Assembly (NCBI GenBank): GCA_963678675.1
Contig: OY783201.1
Coordinates: 19,399,769 to 19,463,768, forward strand
DNA: 64,000 nt
Reading direction: 5' to 3'
From: Xiphydria camelus
Lineage: Eukaryota; Arthropoda; Insecta; Hymenoptera; Xiphydriidae
Part shown: positions 54,078 through 64,000 of the stretch, piece after piece
How the letters are laid out: each line of letters starts with the position of its first letter
Numbering within the stretch: position 1 is the stretch's first letter
Position numbers and translations under genes: made by a program
Notes under the pieces: generated by a model
Databases searched by the model: none
Told to the model about the DNA's origin: nothing
What the model saw: only the letters and a program-made list of their open reading frames with translations

Positions 54078-54781
54078 TCAAGCGTGCGTAACCAAGTCGT
54101 ACTGCGGCGTTCCGGCGAGACGACTACGCACGAACTTGGCGTGTACTTCCGCGTCGAGATAGCTTCCTCGCACCGCGATGTCTTCCTTCATTGCGGTCTT
54201 CCATTCCAACTTTATCATTGAACAACGGAAAGTTAGCGTTAACGCACGGGCGAGGATTGGCTTTACTAATTGTAAGTAAAATAGGTTTTCGTTTGGGTAA
54301 CAAAGTTTGCGCCTGCGTAATTCGCGACGCGAGCTCGATTTTACACGACATAAGTTTCGCTTAACTCGGTTCGAACGCAAATAAGAGCGGGACTCAAGCG
54401 CATTTTCTTCGTCGCGATTTAAGCTTCGAATGGGAAGCTTAAACTCTCGTTTAAGCTCCATTCGAAAGTTGGACGAAGCACCAGATTGATAAATTACTTC
54501 CGGGTGAATTTTGGTCGGTCTACCGAAATGCTGCGATATGTATTTCTTCAACTACTTACCAATCTCAAAAAGCGCTCGCGCGGTATGACAAAGTGCTCCC
54601 CGCACAAGACTCTGATTACTTCAGCCCTCTCGCACCACGGCCATATCATCAGATCTAGCATGCCCGGCTTGCTGCCGCCGAAAAAGGGCGTTCCCCTTCG
54701 CCCGAGTTCTCTGTCGAATACTTCCAGACCCGCCAGCACTTCCTCAAACGCGCTACGCTCTATCATCGTTCCAGCCATGAA
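54078..54781 (-). pseudogene. Omega-class glutathione S-transferase, last two exons
   Basis: On the minus strand exon 54,781-54,560 reads FMAGTMIERSAFEEVLAGLE, RRGTPFFGGSKPGMLDLMIW and PWCERAEVIRVL, and ends RFLRL before GTAAGT. Exon 54,209-54,078 continues in phase 0 with [19 protein letters not shown] and [19 protein letters not shown]. These are the helical C-terminal domain and tail of an omega GST. The two exons carry no st op or frameshift I can see, but the N-terminal thioredoxin-fold exons with the active-site Cys were not found upstream. It is either a fragment or the 3' end of a gene disrupted further upstream. Confidence 0.8.
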
Positions 54782-54789
54782 CTGAAGGT

Positions 54790-55765
54790 ACAGATAAATG
54801 ATAATATAAGTGGTAGGTATGTCTAATTCTGTCGTCATATTTTACACGAGTGTCGATAAAAATTGTGACAATCACGATAGATAGAAATTAATGTGGATTT
54901 TTTTTCGATATAATTGCAGTTGATTTTTGAATTTTTGGCAGTATAAGCATTCGTATGATCCCATTAATATGAATCAATGCTATTTTAAAATGAAATTAAC
55001 GAAGCGCTACGCATTTCCTTTGATACAAATTAAGGTATTCCTAGCGCGAGATGGAAAATTTCAGAGAATGCTAGTTTTTTTGTAGAATGGAAATGAATAT
55101 CGTAAGATTATTTTTGAAAAGTTTCAGGTCCGGTTACCGGGCATTTAAGAAAGAATTTTGATTTTGAAATTAGAAAATTTAACACGTAACCTTATGGAAG
55201 ACTCCACTTTTCCACATTTTAATGCCGAAATCTACATGTTTAAAATGTATACACATTAAATAAAACCATTTCCATATCTTCAGAAAATTCCATAGAATCT
55301 TTTGAGTTCATAAAAATATAAGGTCACCGAACGTTTGACAAAGATATTGATGTTCGTAAACAGCAAAACGTAGTGTTTTGACGATAGAATATAACCTGAA
55401 ATAGAATTAGCAACGTTGCATCATAGGGTTCGTGCATGGCCGGGTGACGGCGCGGCAGTGAGCAACGTTCAACGCCACCGGTGGCCATCTGAGAAGTATT
55501 GTTGTTATGAATTGTACTGTCAGTAATGGTGGACAGTGAGTTTTATATTTCTAAAAAATGCACACTGAAAGGAGTAAAATTTTATTTATTCACGTGGTGA
55601 CAGTGATGTGTGTATGCGACAGTTTTGTTGGCGGCAATATTAAAAAATATTGCCTTTCATAGAGGACAAAGGATTTTTTATCGGATATGTGACTGGTGTA
55701 AGTATTAATCTTTGTTAACAAGTTCTTAATATTTTTAATTAAAAACATAATATATTATTGGAACT
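54790..55765. other. Spacer upstream of the GST exons
   Basis: The sequence is AT-rich with a small GC-rich patch near 55,440-55,490. No coding similarity was recognised, including no GST N-terminal exons. Confidence 0.5.
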
Positions 55766-55769
55766 GTAC

Positions 55770-55965
55770 AGGATGTCCCGCTCTGTACTGGCCAGTTGCA
55801 GGGATCTTGAAATTTATTTTCAGCCAGACTTGGTCAGTACTCGAGTCATTTATACCGGTAGAAGTCGAGTCGGTAGTTAGAGTTGGTGTCAATTCGGGAG
55901 ATCGAAGCGTCTACCCTCGAAATCGTGAATTTGTGAATAATGGTGAGTAATTTCCTTTTATTGTT
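55770..55965 (+). mobile_element. Half copy of a CCGTATGTCC-family fold-back
   Basis: From CAGGATGTCCCGCTCTGTAC the sequence follows the left arm of the elements at 62,857-63,459, through TACCGGTAGAAGTCGAGTCG, GAGATCGAAGCGTCTA and AATAATGGTGAGTAATTT. The right arm is missing. The copy stops against the last exon of the transposase-exonuclease gene. Confidence 0.75.
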
Positions 55966-58900
55966 TGGTCATTGACAGCCACAATATTCAAAATCCTTTC
56001 TAAAATCAAAATGTCATTCTGGGCATTGTGGAGACCGTCAATAGCTTCAGAACCAAGTAGGTCATGGGCAAGCGATTCCTGGTTGAATTTCTTTTTTTCT
56101 GCTTTGCGGTCTGGTAATGTTGCTCTCAGTATTGAAGGAGTATCGGAAAATCCATGGACAACTTTCGAAAGTTGTATCGGACAACTGATGGATCGGATCG
56201 GACAACTTATCGGATATGGACAACTTTCGAAGAAGTATCGGAAAGTCGAACCTATTGAAAATAAATAAAAAGAACATTACCAAAGAGTAACTCAATGTTG
56301 AAATCAAAAATACAAACGAAAGAAGACTAAAATGAAATAGTCTGAAAATACCTGAACCCATTGTGTGCGACTAGAATAGATTTGTTCCCATGGGAACGAA
56401 GAAAAGTAAGGAAATTAGAAAATGCCAAATGAGCCGGAATATTGTCAAGACGTTCGTCATGCAAAAATAATTCGCCATGCGATTCACGTAATCCAGTTAC
56501 ATCTGAAGCCTGCTGTGACATACCTCGAGATGGTACGATATAAACATTAAAAATGTTTCCATTACAAGACGCAGCCATCTAAAATATTTCCACAATGATA
56601 TATTATCGAAGTTTTATATTAAAAATCCAATAAAGAGAAACGTTTTACTAACTTGCACTATCTCGGATATTTTTGATAATCCAGTCGTTTCAATGTCGAA
56701 TAAAACAATATTCGAATCGGTGAAATCAATTGGGGCGGAGTTTCCATCTAAAATAAATTATACATGACATATACATATTGAACGACAAAGATCAATAATC
56801 ATTATACATAGTAAATGAAAGATGAAATTACCTAACATGTCAGGTATGATACCAAAACCTATATTCGAATGATACCCTCTTTTTTTTTTCATTAGCAACG
56901 GTATTGTTAGAGCGACGTTGTTTTGCGATGAGTCTTCGACGTTTGATTTCTTTTGTCTTCAACAACTTAATCTTGCGCCTCTGAAAACGTCATCCTTTAA
57001 AGCACGAAACTTTTTCGTCTCAGAACCAGGTGACATTAGTAATTTTTCGTTCACCTTCAGGATAAACTGTGACCCCAAATTCTTCTGACATACGGCAGCA
57101 GCTACCCTTACATTCAAGGATTCCGAAGCAGCATGGTGACGGCTTTTCGGATGCTTGCTTGCAACCATATTGTTGAAGGACTCGTTTCCTTGAGATGATG
57201 CACATGGGGCCAATTTATCAGCACAATTAGCAAATCTTGACAATAAATTTGTCAGTACAACTCTCTGCTGAGGATCGGTAAGCGGTATCCCACCAGGTAA
57301 GTTCTGATATGGAATTATTTCATAACTATTGCGGTGCTGACACTACTCTCCACAATTGTCATGCTCGCCATAGGCATGGGGCACTATGCTCAACAAAGCT
57401 TCTCTGACCTTCTCATCATTATTGCGATTTTGAGTAATGGCAAACATGAAGCATTTCGAAAAATAGGTAATTAATTGCGTCGTAACGTTATTCTTATACA
57501 ACGCGCTTATGAATGCTTTCTTCGAATTATTCAAATCTGACCATTTCTCAATTTTATTTGCAGATACCCGACGTACTGAAGAAATAGTGCTGCTGTCATC
57601 ATCGCCAATCAACACATGTATGCGAGCATTGTGTGACTGGAGGATGGGATTACGAGTAACAAGCTCCACCACCATATCTTTCTCCATTACCTTCGCAGAA
57701 CCCGAAAAATTCTTCCTGCAATCGTGGTCTTCAGGGTTCTGGCTATGCTCACATTTTGCGCATCTTTTGCTTCGTACACTGCGTAGGATAATATCTTGCC
57801 ATTATGATATCCTATCAAAGAACTGTGTCCTATTTTAAAAAAGGATAATTATGATAATATGAATGAAATGATAATAGGAGTAAGAGAAAGCTATTCTAAC
57901 CGGAGAGACTATTGTAGGCATGACCCGTTCCTCGTCGTTGCCACCCAGCATCGAATGATGCATATAATAGGGAACTTGCCTAAAATTTTATTATGCATGA
58001 AACACAGCAAACATAATAGTTAAAGTTATTCAAAACACAGTACCAATAGTAAAAACTTGATAAAAAAACTTTTACCCCAAAAACATTACTTTAAAAGTAG
58101 CATGGCCACGTCCCCCCAGTGAAACGCCGCGTTATGGGCGGCGCCGCGCGTGACGTCACTTCGTGCGTAAACGGTTCGCCTGCGCGCCTTCTAGTACCTA
58201 CAGTAGACGGGCCGAGAAAATCAACTTTGTTGTCCACTTTTCTTTACAAGTGTCCGAGTTTTTGTTTCTGATGTGATTGCAATATTTCATTACCTTTAAA
58301 ACAAAACAAAAATCATCGCAAAATATCAATTTTTAGTGAAGAGTTAGAGATATCTGTTTACGAGAGCGTGCGGGCGCTACGGCGCGTATTTATATACAAA
58401 ATACGATATCTCGAGAACCATTCATCGTAACAAAATGAGATAAAAACCAATCGTTTCGTCTTGAAATTCTCTAAATTTTATCCGCAGTATGTCTCGATAA
58501 CTTCTCAATAGTTTTCGAGATATTTAACTCTAGATAGCTAACCTTCCTTTATGTTATAGGAAGGTTACCTATCTAGGGTTAAATATCGCGAAAACTATTG
58601 AGAAGTTATCGAGATATACTGCGGACAAAATTTAGAGAATTTCAAAACGAAACGATTGATCTTTATCTCATTTTGTTACGATGAATAGTTCTCGAGATAT
58701 CGCATTTTGTACATAAGTACGCGCTGTAGCGCCTGCGCGCTCTTGTAAACAAATGACTCTAATTTCACTAAAAATTGATATTTTTCGATGATTTTTGTTT
58801 TGTTTTAAAGGTAATGAAATATTGCAATCATCAGAAACAAAAATTCGGACACTTGTAAAGAAAAGTGGACAACAAAGTTGATTTTCTCGGCCCGTCTACT

Positions 58901-60105
58901 GTACTAGAAGGTGCGCAGGCGAACCGTTTACGCACGAAGTGACGTCACGACGCGGCGTGCCGCTCGACCGGCGTTTTCAAGTGGGCGGAGTTTATCGCAA
59001 CTTTATTAATCTTTTACGGCTTAATTTCGCGTCAGAAAAAAACATAAAAAAACACGTCCCAACTTTTTTTACGTGCTCAATCCATTTATGATGTAAACAA
59101 AATATGGGCAAGTTCCCCATTCGACCGGTTGTGGAGAATTTTCATTAGAGATAGAACGATTTTCAGGCTGGGTTTGATTAAATGTAAAAAAAAGACAATT
59201 TCGGACAAAAAAAGCAATTTATTATTAAAATATTAACTCCAATTATTATACAAATCATTTTTCTAGTAATTATGAATAATTTCATCATAGAGTAACTTCT
59301 TACTTGTATATGGCAATAATGATTTGAAATACGTTTATACAATAAAAAAGAATAAAAATAAAATATTAAATTATCTACATAGTTTTTGCTATCTCTTCTT
59401 TCACCGATTCTTCGCAGCTTTCGTGAGCAACAAGCTCAATTGTAGGACCGACTATTCGTTCATATCTCTTCAACAGAGATGCGGATAGCGTCGGGATATT
59501 CATGGCCGGTTGGCCATGATTTGATTTGATTTGCGCCTCACCGAGGCTTGCATCTATTAGTGCTGAAATGAGAAAAAAACACATTTTTAAGACGGTAATG
59601 TAACAAAATTCTTATTCATATCAATAACAATAAGACTTAGCAACAGCTAATTTACAATTTACATCGAAGTACCGAGGATTACTAGCATTGTACTGATTCG
59701 TGTGGACTATGTGAATCTCATTACATTTGGCGCAGAGTATAGTGAAAATACTTGCAAGACCATGTATCGTCTGACTGAATGTTTCTCAGAGATAATGAAA
59801 TATTGCAAGTATTACACCACAGCTCTGTCGCCAAAGTTTTGATTTCCACAAGTCGCCGTCCCTCAATAACAACGCCAGGTTCCTGTGAAATATAGGATAC
59901 ATCTTTTGAAAATTTACCAGTAAAAATGTATAGAATCTTTCAAAATTCAATAATGAACAATATACTTTACCTCAGCTGCAGGTGTAACATTCTTTTTGGG
60001 TACACTGGAAACAACATTATCCATCTGCTGTCTCTTTGCCATGATCATAAGTTGACCTTTCCGTTTTCCAGACACACATTTGATTGTATGCCGCTTGCCA
60101 CTCAT
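55966..60105 (-). pseudogene. Kolobok/Mutator-like transposase fused to DEDDh exonuclease, copy 2
   Basis: On the minus strand: exon 1 (60,105-59,971) MSGKRHTIKCVSGKRKGQL; exon 2 (from 59,882) GRRLVEIKTLATELWCNTC and, after a frameshift, ILCAKCNEIHIVHTN; then LLKRYERIVGPTIELVAHES (59,562-59,395); FDAGWQRRGTGHAYNSLSG near 57,950-57,895 with the likely first catalytic Asp; CAKCEHSQNPEDHDCRKNF; VLIGDDDSSTISSVRR; SQGNESFNNMV; then IVLFDIETTGLSKISEIVQ (56,752-56,650), NIFNVYIVPSRGMSQQASDV and SILVAHNGFR (to about 56,350), and LAHDLLGSEAIDGLHNAQND (about 56,075). FDIET, VAHN and HNAQND fit the D-x-E, H and D motifs of a 3'-5' exonuclease. Several frameshifts and a 1.15-kb palindrome break it. Confidence 0.78.
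57968..59122. mobile_element. 1.15-kb palindromic element in the transposase gene
   Basis: GGGAACTTGCC near 57,971 and GGGCAAGTTCCC ending 59,122 are inverted. Arms of about 440 bp (58,105-58,546 and 58,549-58,990) pair almost throughout, with a centre near 58,546. The arms contain GACGTCAC and GGCGCGC stretches and are not coding. It separates the PQPVEW segment from the catalytic FDAGWQ segment of the transposase exon. The target duplication is unclear. Confidence 0.75.
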
Positions 60106-60501
60106 TTTATCAAAATTCACTTTTCACCAAGAAAACAATCCGCAGTACACTGAGTTCGGTGATTTATAGAGGTTACCCGAGTCGAAATTTAAACTCTAAT
60201 CTGAACCTGGAAAACCTCATTTCTTTGAAGTATTAGTTTGCCGCTGTAGGTGTAACTCTAATTTCGTGATCATCGTGCTCAGATGATCACGAACAGGTTT
60301 AAATTAGAATTTGAGTACACTTCCAACTCTAATGTCGACCTGCTGGACTTCAGACAAAATTGAAACTCTATTTCCGCCGCGTGGGGCGTATACTACACAC
60401 ATTTTTACAATTAAATAAACTCGTTTTTGACGTACGCCTTACAATTTTTCAATAGTACAAAGCCATAATTAGCAAGAAAAGGGTATACATTTTAATATGC
60501 A
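60106..60501. other. Spacer with diverged repeat
   Basis: AACTCTAATCTGAACCTGG and inverted forms near 60,190-60,320 resemble AT-rich repeat sequence at 62,605-62,790 (CCGAGTCGAAATTTAAA shared). No gene was recognised. Confidence 0.5.
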
Positions 60502-60504
60502 TTA

Positions 60505-62093
60505 AGGTACGTACAAACCGGCCAACAAAGTGTTGGCAACATGTTGGCAACATATGTTGGTAACATGTTGGCAACATGTTGGCAACACGTTGGCAACAGG
60601 TTGGCAACAGGCGGAACAAGTTGGCAACATAGATGTTGCCAACATCAACTCGTATCTGGATACAGTATTACAACGAGCTTTGACAAAAGTATATTTATTT
60701 TACAGTTTCAAGATATTAATTTTCATGAAACTCGTACAATCAAATAGGTCGGTTTTGAACGTATAAAATAAAGTGAAAAAACTGTTTTCATGAGAAATAT
60801 GTATATTTTATTAGCATGGGGTCCACTGGACCCCGTGTGACCACTATGGATTAATAAATTATTAATAAATTGTCTGTCGTATATTCGCTCAAATGCTCTT
60901 CGCATTTCGTCCGTAGACCGGCGTGAGGGAGAAATTCGACACTCCTCGGGCCATTAAAGCCATAAATTAGATCCGGGAAAGTTCCTCATTACCACAGGGT
61001 CGAAGAGCGACCAGTTAGTTTGAAAACCTGCGAGCGACCGGAACAGCTCGCAAATAAAGTTAATGCATTGTTTGTCTTCCCTTACCAATTGGTATAATTT
61101 TATTTATCCTAAACCCACCACGCAAGATTAATTTGGCGCGTAGTCCGTCGCGCAAAGATGGAACATTGTTTATTAGAATAGATATTGCGGGAAACGGCTT
61201 ATTTCGATTCGTCCGTTAATTAACCTTTTCCGGAAAGGGTGTGCGACGGAAAACAGACTCTAGTCTTTATGACTGTCCCGTCGTTTGACGGAAAGGATCG
61301 GAAGCGTTGAACCCCGTCCTCGACGGTCCCTGCCACATGTGGTCCCTGCCGGGCCGTGTCAAGTGGGCGGTAGTATATTTATTTGTATGTACTAGCTTTG
61401 CTCCCCAACCCCCGGGGGGTAAGTACCTGGCTCCGCGCATCGGGTGCCAAGGTCGTCGGGGTTTTCGGCGACACGGTTTTATCCACGCATTTATTAAAAA
61501 ACTATTTTATATAATAATATATAATAATAAAAAAGGAGAAGGAAAGGATTTGATCCAGTCAGTATTTTGACATGCCGTGCCGATGACGCGATTAACCACT
61601 TTCGTGCGTGGGTCGGAAAATTTACCGTCGCCGCGGCGACGATCCTGTCAAGAAATTTGCGTAGCGGCGGCGACGGCGGGAGTAGCTGAGCAGGCAAGGA
61701 ATCCAATAAAAATTATATTATAGTCGGAGAGTTATTTATGATCGATGTGCTATTAAAAGTATTAAAAGAGGTATGAATCGACTTTCTGAAATTCCGTCCC
61801 TTTTGCGTGGATGTTGCGAGGATGTTGTCAACTTTTCCCATTTGAAATGGGAAACACGGATACCAGCAACAGGCGACCATTCTCTTTGATGTCATGCCGC
61901 CCGCTGTTGCTAGTCTACGGGAGACACGTGGGGATGAACGTGTTGCCAACATGTTGCCAACATTTGTTGGCTGGTCTGTACTGCTACGCTGTCGACGAGT
62001 ATCCACCGACGAGTTGCCAACATGTTGCCAACACCGATATCGACGTGTTGCCAACATGTTGCCAACACTTTGTTGCCCGGTTTGTACGTACCT
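60505..62093. mobile_element. TTA-flanked element with TGTTGGCAACA arrays at both ends
   Basis: TTA lies at 60,502-60,504 and 62,094-62,096. The ends AGGTACGTACAAACCGG and inverse match. Just inside the left end (60,530-60,640) at least eight tandem or near-tandem GTTGGCAACA units occur. Inside the right end (61,938-62,075) six or more inverted units (TGTTGCCAACA) occur. The interior shows no transposase. TTA duplications suggest Harbinger-type mobilisation, with the arrays as probable protein-binding sites. Confidence 0.8.
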
Positions 62094-62856
62094 TTAGACA
62101 ACAAAGCAATAAATTAATTTTTTATTGTTGTTATTATTAATAATAATAAAAAATTAAATTTATTATTAACGCCTATATTTGACTCTACAATAAATTTTAA
62201 AAGAATTCTTCGTTTTTCAATGAGAATTCCAAGTGGCCTGAACGGAAAGTTCAAGGGGGGTCGTATACGTCTCACGCGGGCACGGAACGTTTTAACGACG
62301 TGCAAACACTTCGTAAATTTATCGTGAATGCACTGTCTTCATAAAATTTTTAAATTAAAAAATAACAAAATCATATAATAATGATGTTTCAAACAGTGCA
62401 AATTGTATCGAATTATTCCATAAATAATGTATGATTAATTATCATAATCGCTACTGTTTTGAAAAAGAAAGTATCAAATTATTTTATAAAATTTAATGAA
62501 AATAACCTTCGAGAGCAGTCACTGCTATGTCCAGTTTCTATATGTAACTAGTCAACCGACGCCACTTGAAGAGTCGGTGGCTCAATTGGTAGAGTGTGAA
62601 AGCCCGAGTCGAAATTTAAATTCTAATTTGAACCTCTGGATCCTCACTGAGGATCTCGAGGCTGAAAAAGTTGGTTTTCAAGATCCGGATGTCTGTGCAA
62701 TGAAACCTAATTTGAACCTAAACTGCGTGAATATTACCACTCTTCGCAAGCTTAGGTTCAAATTAGGTTTTCATAACTCTCATTTGGACCTCACGGACCA
62801 CGCCTCGAGCTGTGGCGAAAAAAAATGGTGTCGCCATCAGTCGGTATACGTCCATA

Positions 62857-63459
62857 CCGTATGTCCCACTCTGTACGGGCCAGTTTGAAGTTACCTTCGG
62901 GGAGGCTTGGTCGGTACTTGAGTCATTTAATACCGGTAGAAGTCGAGTCGGTAGTTAGAGTTGGTGTCAATTCGGGTGATCGAAGCGTCTAACTTCGAAA
63001 TTATGAACTTATGAATAATGGAAATTACTCACCATTATTCACAAATTCATAATTTCGAGGTTAGACGCTTCGATCTCCCGAATTGACACCAACTCTAACT
63101 ACCGACTCGACTTCTACCGGTATTAAATGTTTCGATTACCGACCAAGCCTCCCTGAAGGTAACTTTCAAACTGGCCCGTACTTGAGTGATTTAATACCGG
63201 TAGAAGTCGAGTCGGTAGTTAGAGTTGGTGTCAATTCGGGAGATCGAAGCGTCTAACCTCGAAATTATGAATTTGTGAATAATGGTGAGTAATTTCCATT
63301 CCATTTAAATCCATAATTTCGAGGTTAGACGCTTCGATCTCCCGAATTGACACCAACTCTAACTACCGACTCGACTTCTACCGGTATTAAATCACTCAAG
63401 AACCACCAAGCTTCCCCGAAGGTAAATTCAAACTGGCCCGTACAGAGTGGGACATACGG
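62857..63459. mobile_element. Tandem pair of CCGTATGTCC-family fold-backs
   Basis: The ends CCGTATGTCC and inverse have TA at 62,855-62,856 and 63,460-63,461. Four arms alternate: 62,857-63,020 forward, 63,022-63,180 reverse, 63,183-63,297 forward, 63,310-63,459 reverse. All carry ACCGGTAGAAGTCGAGTCGG and GAGATCGAAGCGTCTAAC. The arrangement looks like one fold-back with a second, end-truncated copy added head to tail. Confidence 0.8.
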
Positions 63460-63514
63460 TAGGCCTGTCAACCCGCCTCCCAGAGTGTCGGTTTTTTTTT
63501 CAGACCCTACCGGG

Positions 63515-63590
63515 ACTCGAACCTGCGATCCTAGAAACTGGGAATGCTTTCACACTCTACCAATTGAGCCACCGACTCTTCAAGTGGCGT
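63515..63590 (-). repeat. tRNA-like sequence
   Basis: On the minus strand GGTGGCTCAATTGGTAGAGT resembles a tRNA D-arm with A box. GCAGGTTCGAGTCCCGGTAG, about 50 bases on, resembles a T-arm with B box. The acceptor and T stems do not pair well, so it is a tRNA-derived sequence and not a working gene. The left arm of the fold-back (from 62,575) has only the A-box part. Confidence 0.6.
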
Positions 63591-64000
63591 CGGTTGACTT
63601 TAGTTATATATAGAAACTGGACATAACAGTGACTGCTCTCGACGGTTCTTTTCATTAAATTTTATAAAATAATTTGATACTTTCTTTTTCAAAACAATAG
63701 CGATTATGATAATTAATCATACATTACTTATGGAATAATTCGGTACAATTTGCACTGTTTGAAACATCATTGTTATATGATTTTGTTATTTTTTAATTTA
63801 AAAATTTTATGAAGACAGTGCATTCACGATAAATTTACGAAGTGTTTGCACGTCGTTAAAACGTTCCGTGCCCGCGTGAGACGTATACGACCCCCATTAA
63901 ACTTTCCGTTCAGGCCACTTGGAATTCTCATTGAAAAACGAAGAATTCTTTAAAAATGTATTGTAGAGTCAAATATAGGCGTTAATAATAAATTTAACTT

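Larger units (their letters stand above)
62140..64000. mobile_element. Large fold-back element reaching the window edge
   Basis: AAATTTATTATTAACGCCTA near 62,155 is mirrored by TAGGCGTTAATAATAAATTT at about 63,975-63,995, and pairing is close across 62,160-62,590 and 63,590-63,990. The centre holds a nested pair of CCGTATGTCC-family elements. A GAAGACAGTGCATTCACG and ACGAAGTGTTTGCACGTCG block in both arms resembles sequence at 41,330-41,380. The right end is not in the window. Confidence 0.75.

Noticed and set aside
60530..62075. TGTTGGCAACA arrays as a CRISPR array
   Set aside because: Units are 11 bp with tiny or no spacers, sit in transposon ends and the DNA is eukaryotic.
63515..63590. 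Functional tRNA gene
   Set aside because: A and B boxes are present, but the T and acceptor stems do not pair, and the sequence is part of a repeated fold-back arm.

Overview
The window is eukaryotic nuclear DNA from an arthropod, most likely an insect. It has spliced genes with GT-AG introns, an AT-rich background, insect-type LINE and Ty3/gypsy remnants, mariner, PIF/Harbinger, piggyBac, pogo-like, Sola-like and Kolobok/Mutator-like transposons, and decayed copies of animal genes (protein kinase D, Mn superoxide dismutase, omega glutathione S-transferase, a GNAT acetyltransferase). I see no rRNA, CRISPR array or bacterial operon. I found no clearly intact single-copy host gene. The intact coding sequences all belong to transposons.

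Region 1 (1-15.2 kb) is a nest of insertions. A transposase gene with a C-terminal DEDDh exonuclease domain (pieces at about 0.75-1.11, 11.62-12.37 and 14.91-14.95 kb) was hit twice by Sola-like elements. The first Sola-like element (1,114-11,617) was itself hit by a TTAA-inserting Kolobok/Mutator-like element (1,947-4,816) and by a mariner (4,981-10,017). The mariner was then hit by a complete, apparently intact PIF/Harbinger element (5,042-9,117). The second Sola-like element (12,372-14,905) is complete and encodes an open 601-aa transposase. Joining the flanks across one target-site copy restores reading frame at four of these junctions, which fixes the boundaries well.

Region 2 (15.6-28.4 kb) holds a mariner-derived fold-back, a piggyBac 5' fragment, a second Harbinger-type pair (accessory protein exons at 18.1-19.5 kb, transposase at 21.0-22.4 kb on the minus strand), and a third Sola-like element (22,379-25,104, intact 631-aa transposase). 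The third element lies in one arm of a large palindrome centred near 25.87 kb. The other palindrome arm preserves the empty sites, so target-site duplications can be read directly.

Region 3 (28.4-42.3 kb) has a piggyBac-type element with long inverted arms. Those arms carry a tRNA-like sequence and a 1.94-kb fold-back element with a captured Ser/Arg-rich coding segment in both arms. Next come broken host-gene fragments, all on the minus strand (GNAT, an unrecognised gene, SOD2, protein kinase D), interleaved with palindromic elements.

Region 4 (42.3-51.8 kb) has a nearly full-length Ty3/gypsy element on the minus strand with two LTRs. It abuts head to head a 5' half of a second gypsy element on the plus strand. 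A third gypsy 5' end lies at 37.0-37.4 kb. All three have primer-binding sites matching the 3' end of tRNA-Trp.

Region 5 (51.8-64 kb) has two omega-GST exons, a second multi-exon transposase-exonuclease gene on the minus strand (55.97-60.1 kb) split by a 1.15-kb palindrome, an element whose ends carry arrays of an 11-bp near-palindrome (60.5-62.1 kb), and a large fold-back running off the right edge. Inverted repeats of 0.1-2 kb are the dominant structure in the window. Many belong to one family with CCGTATGTCC ends.
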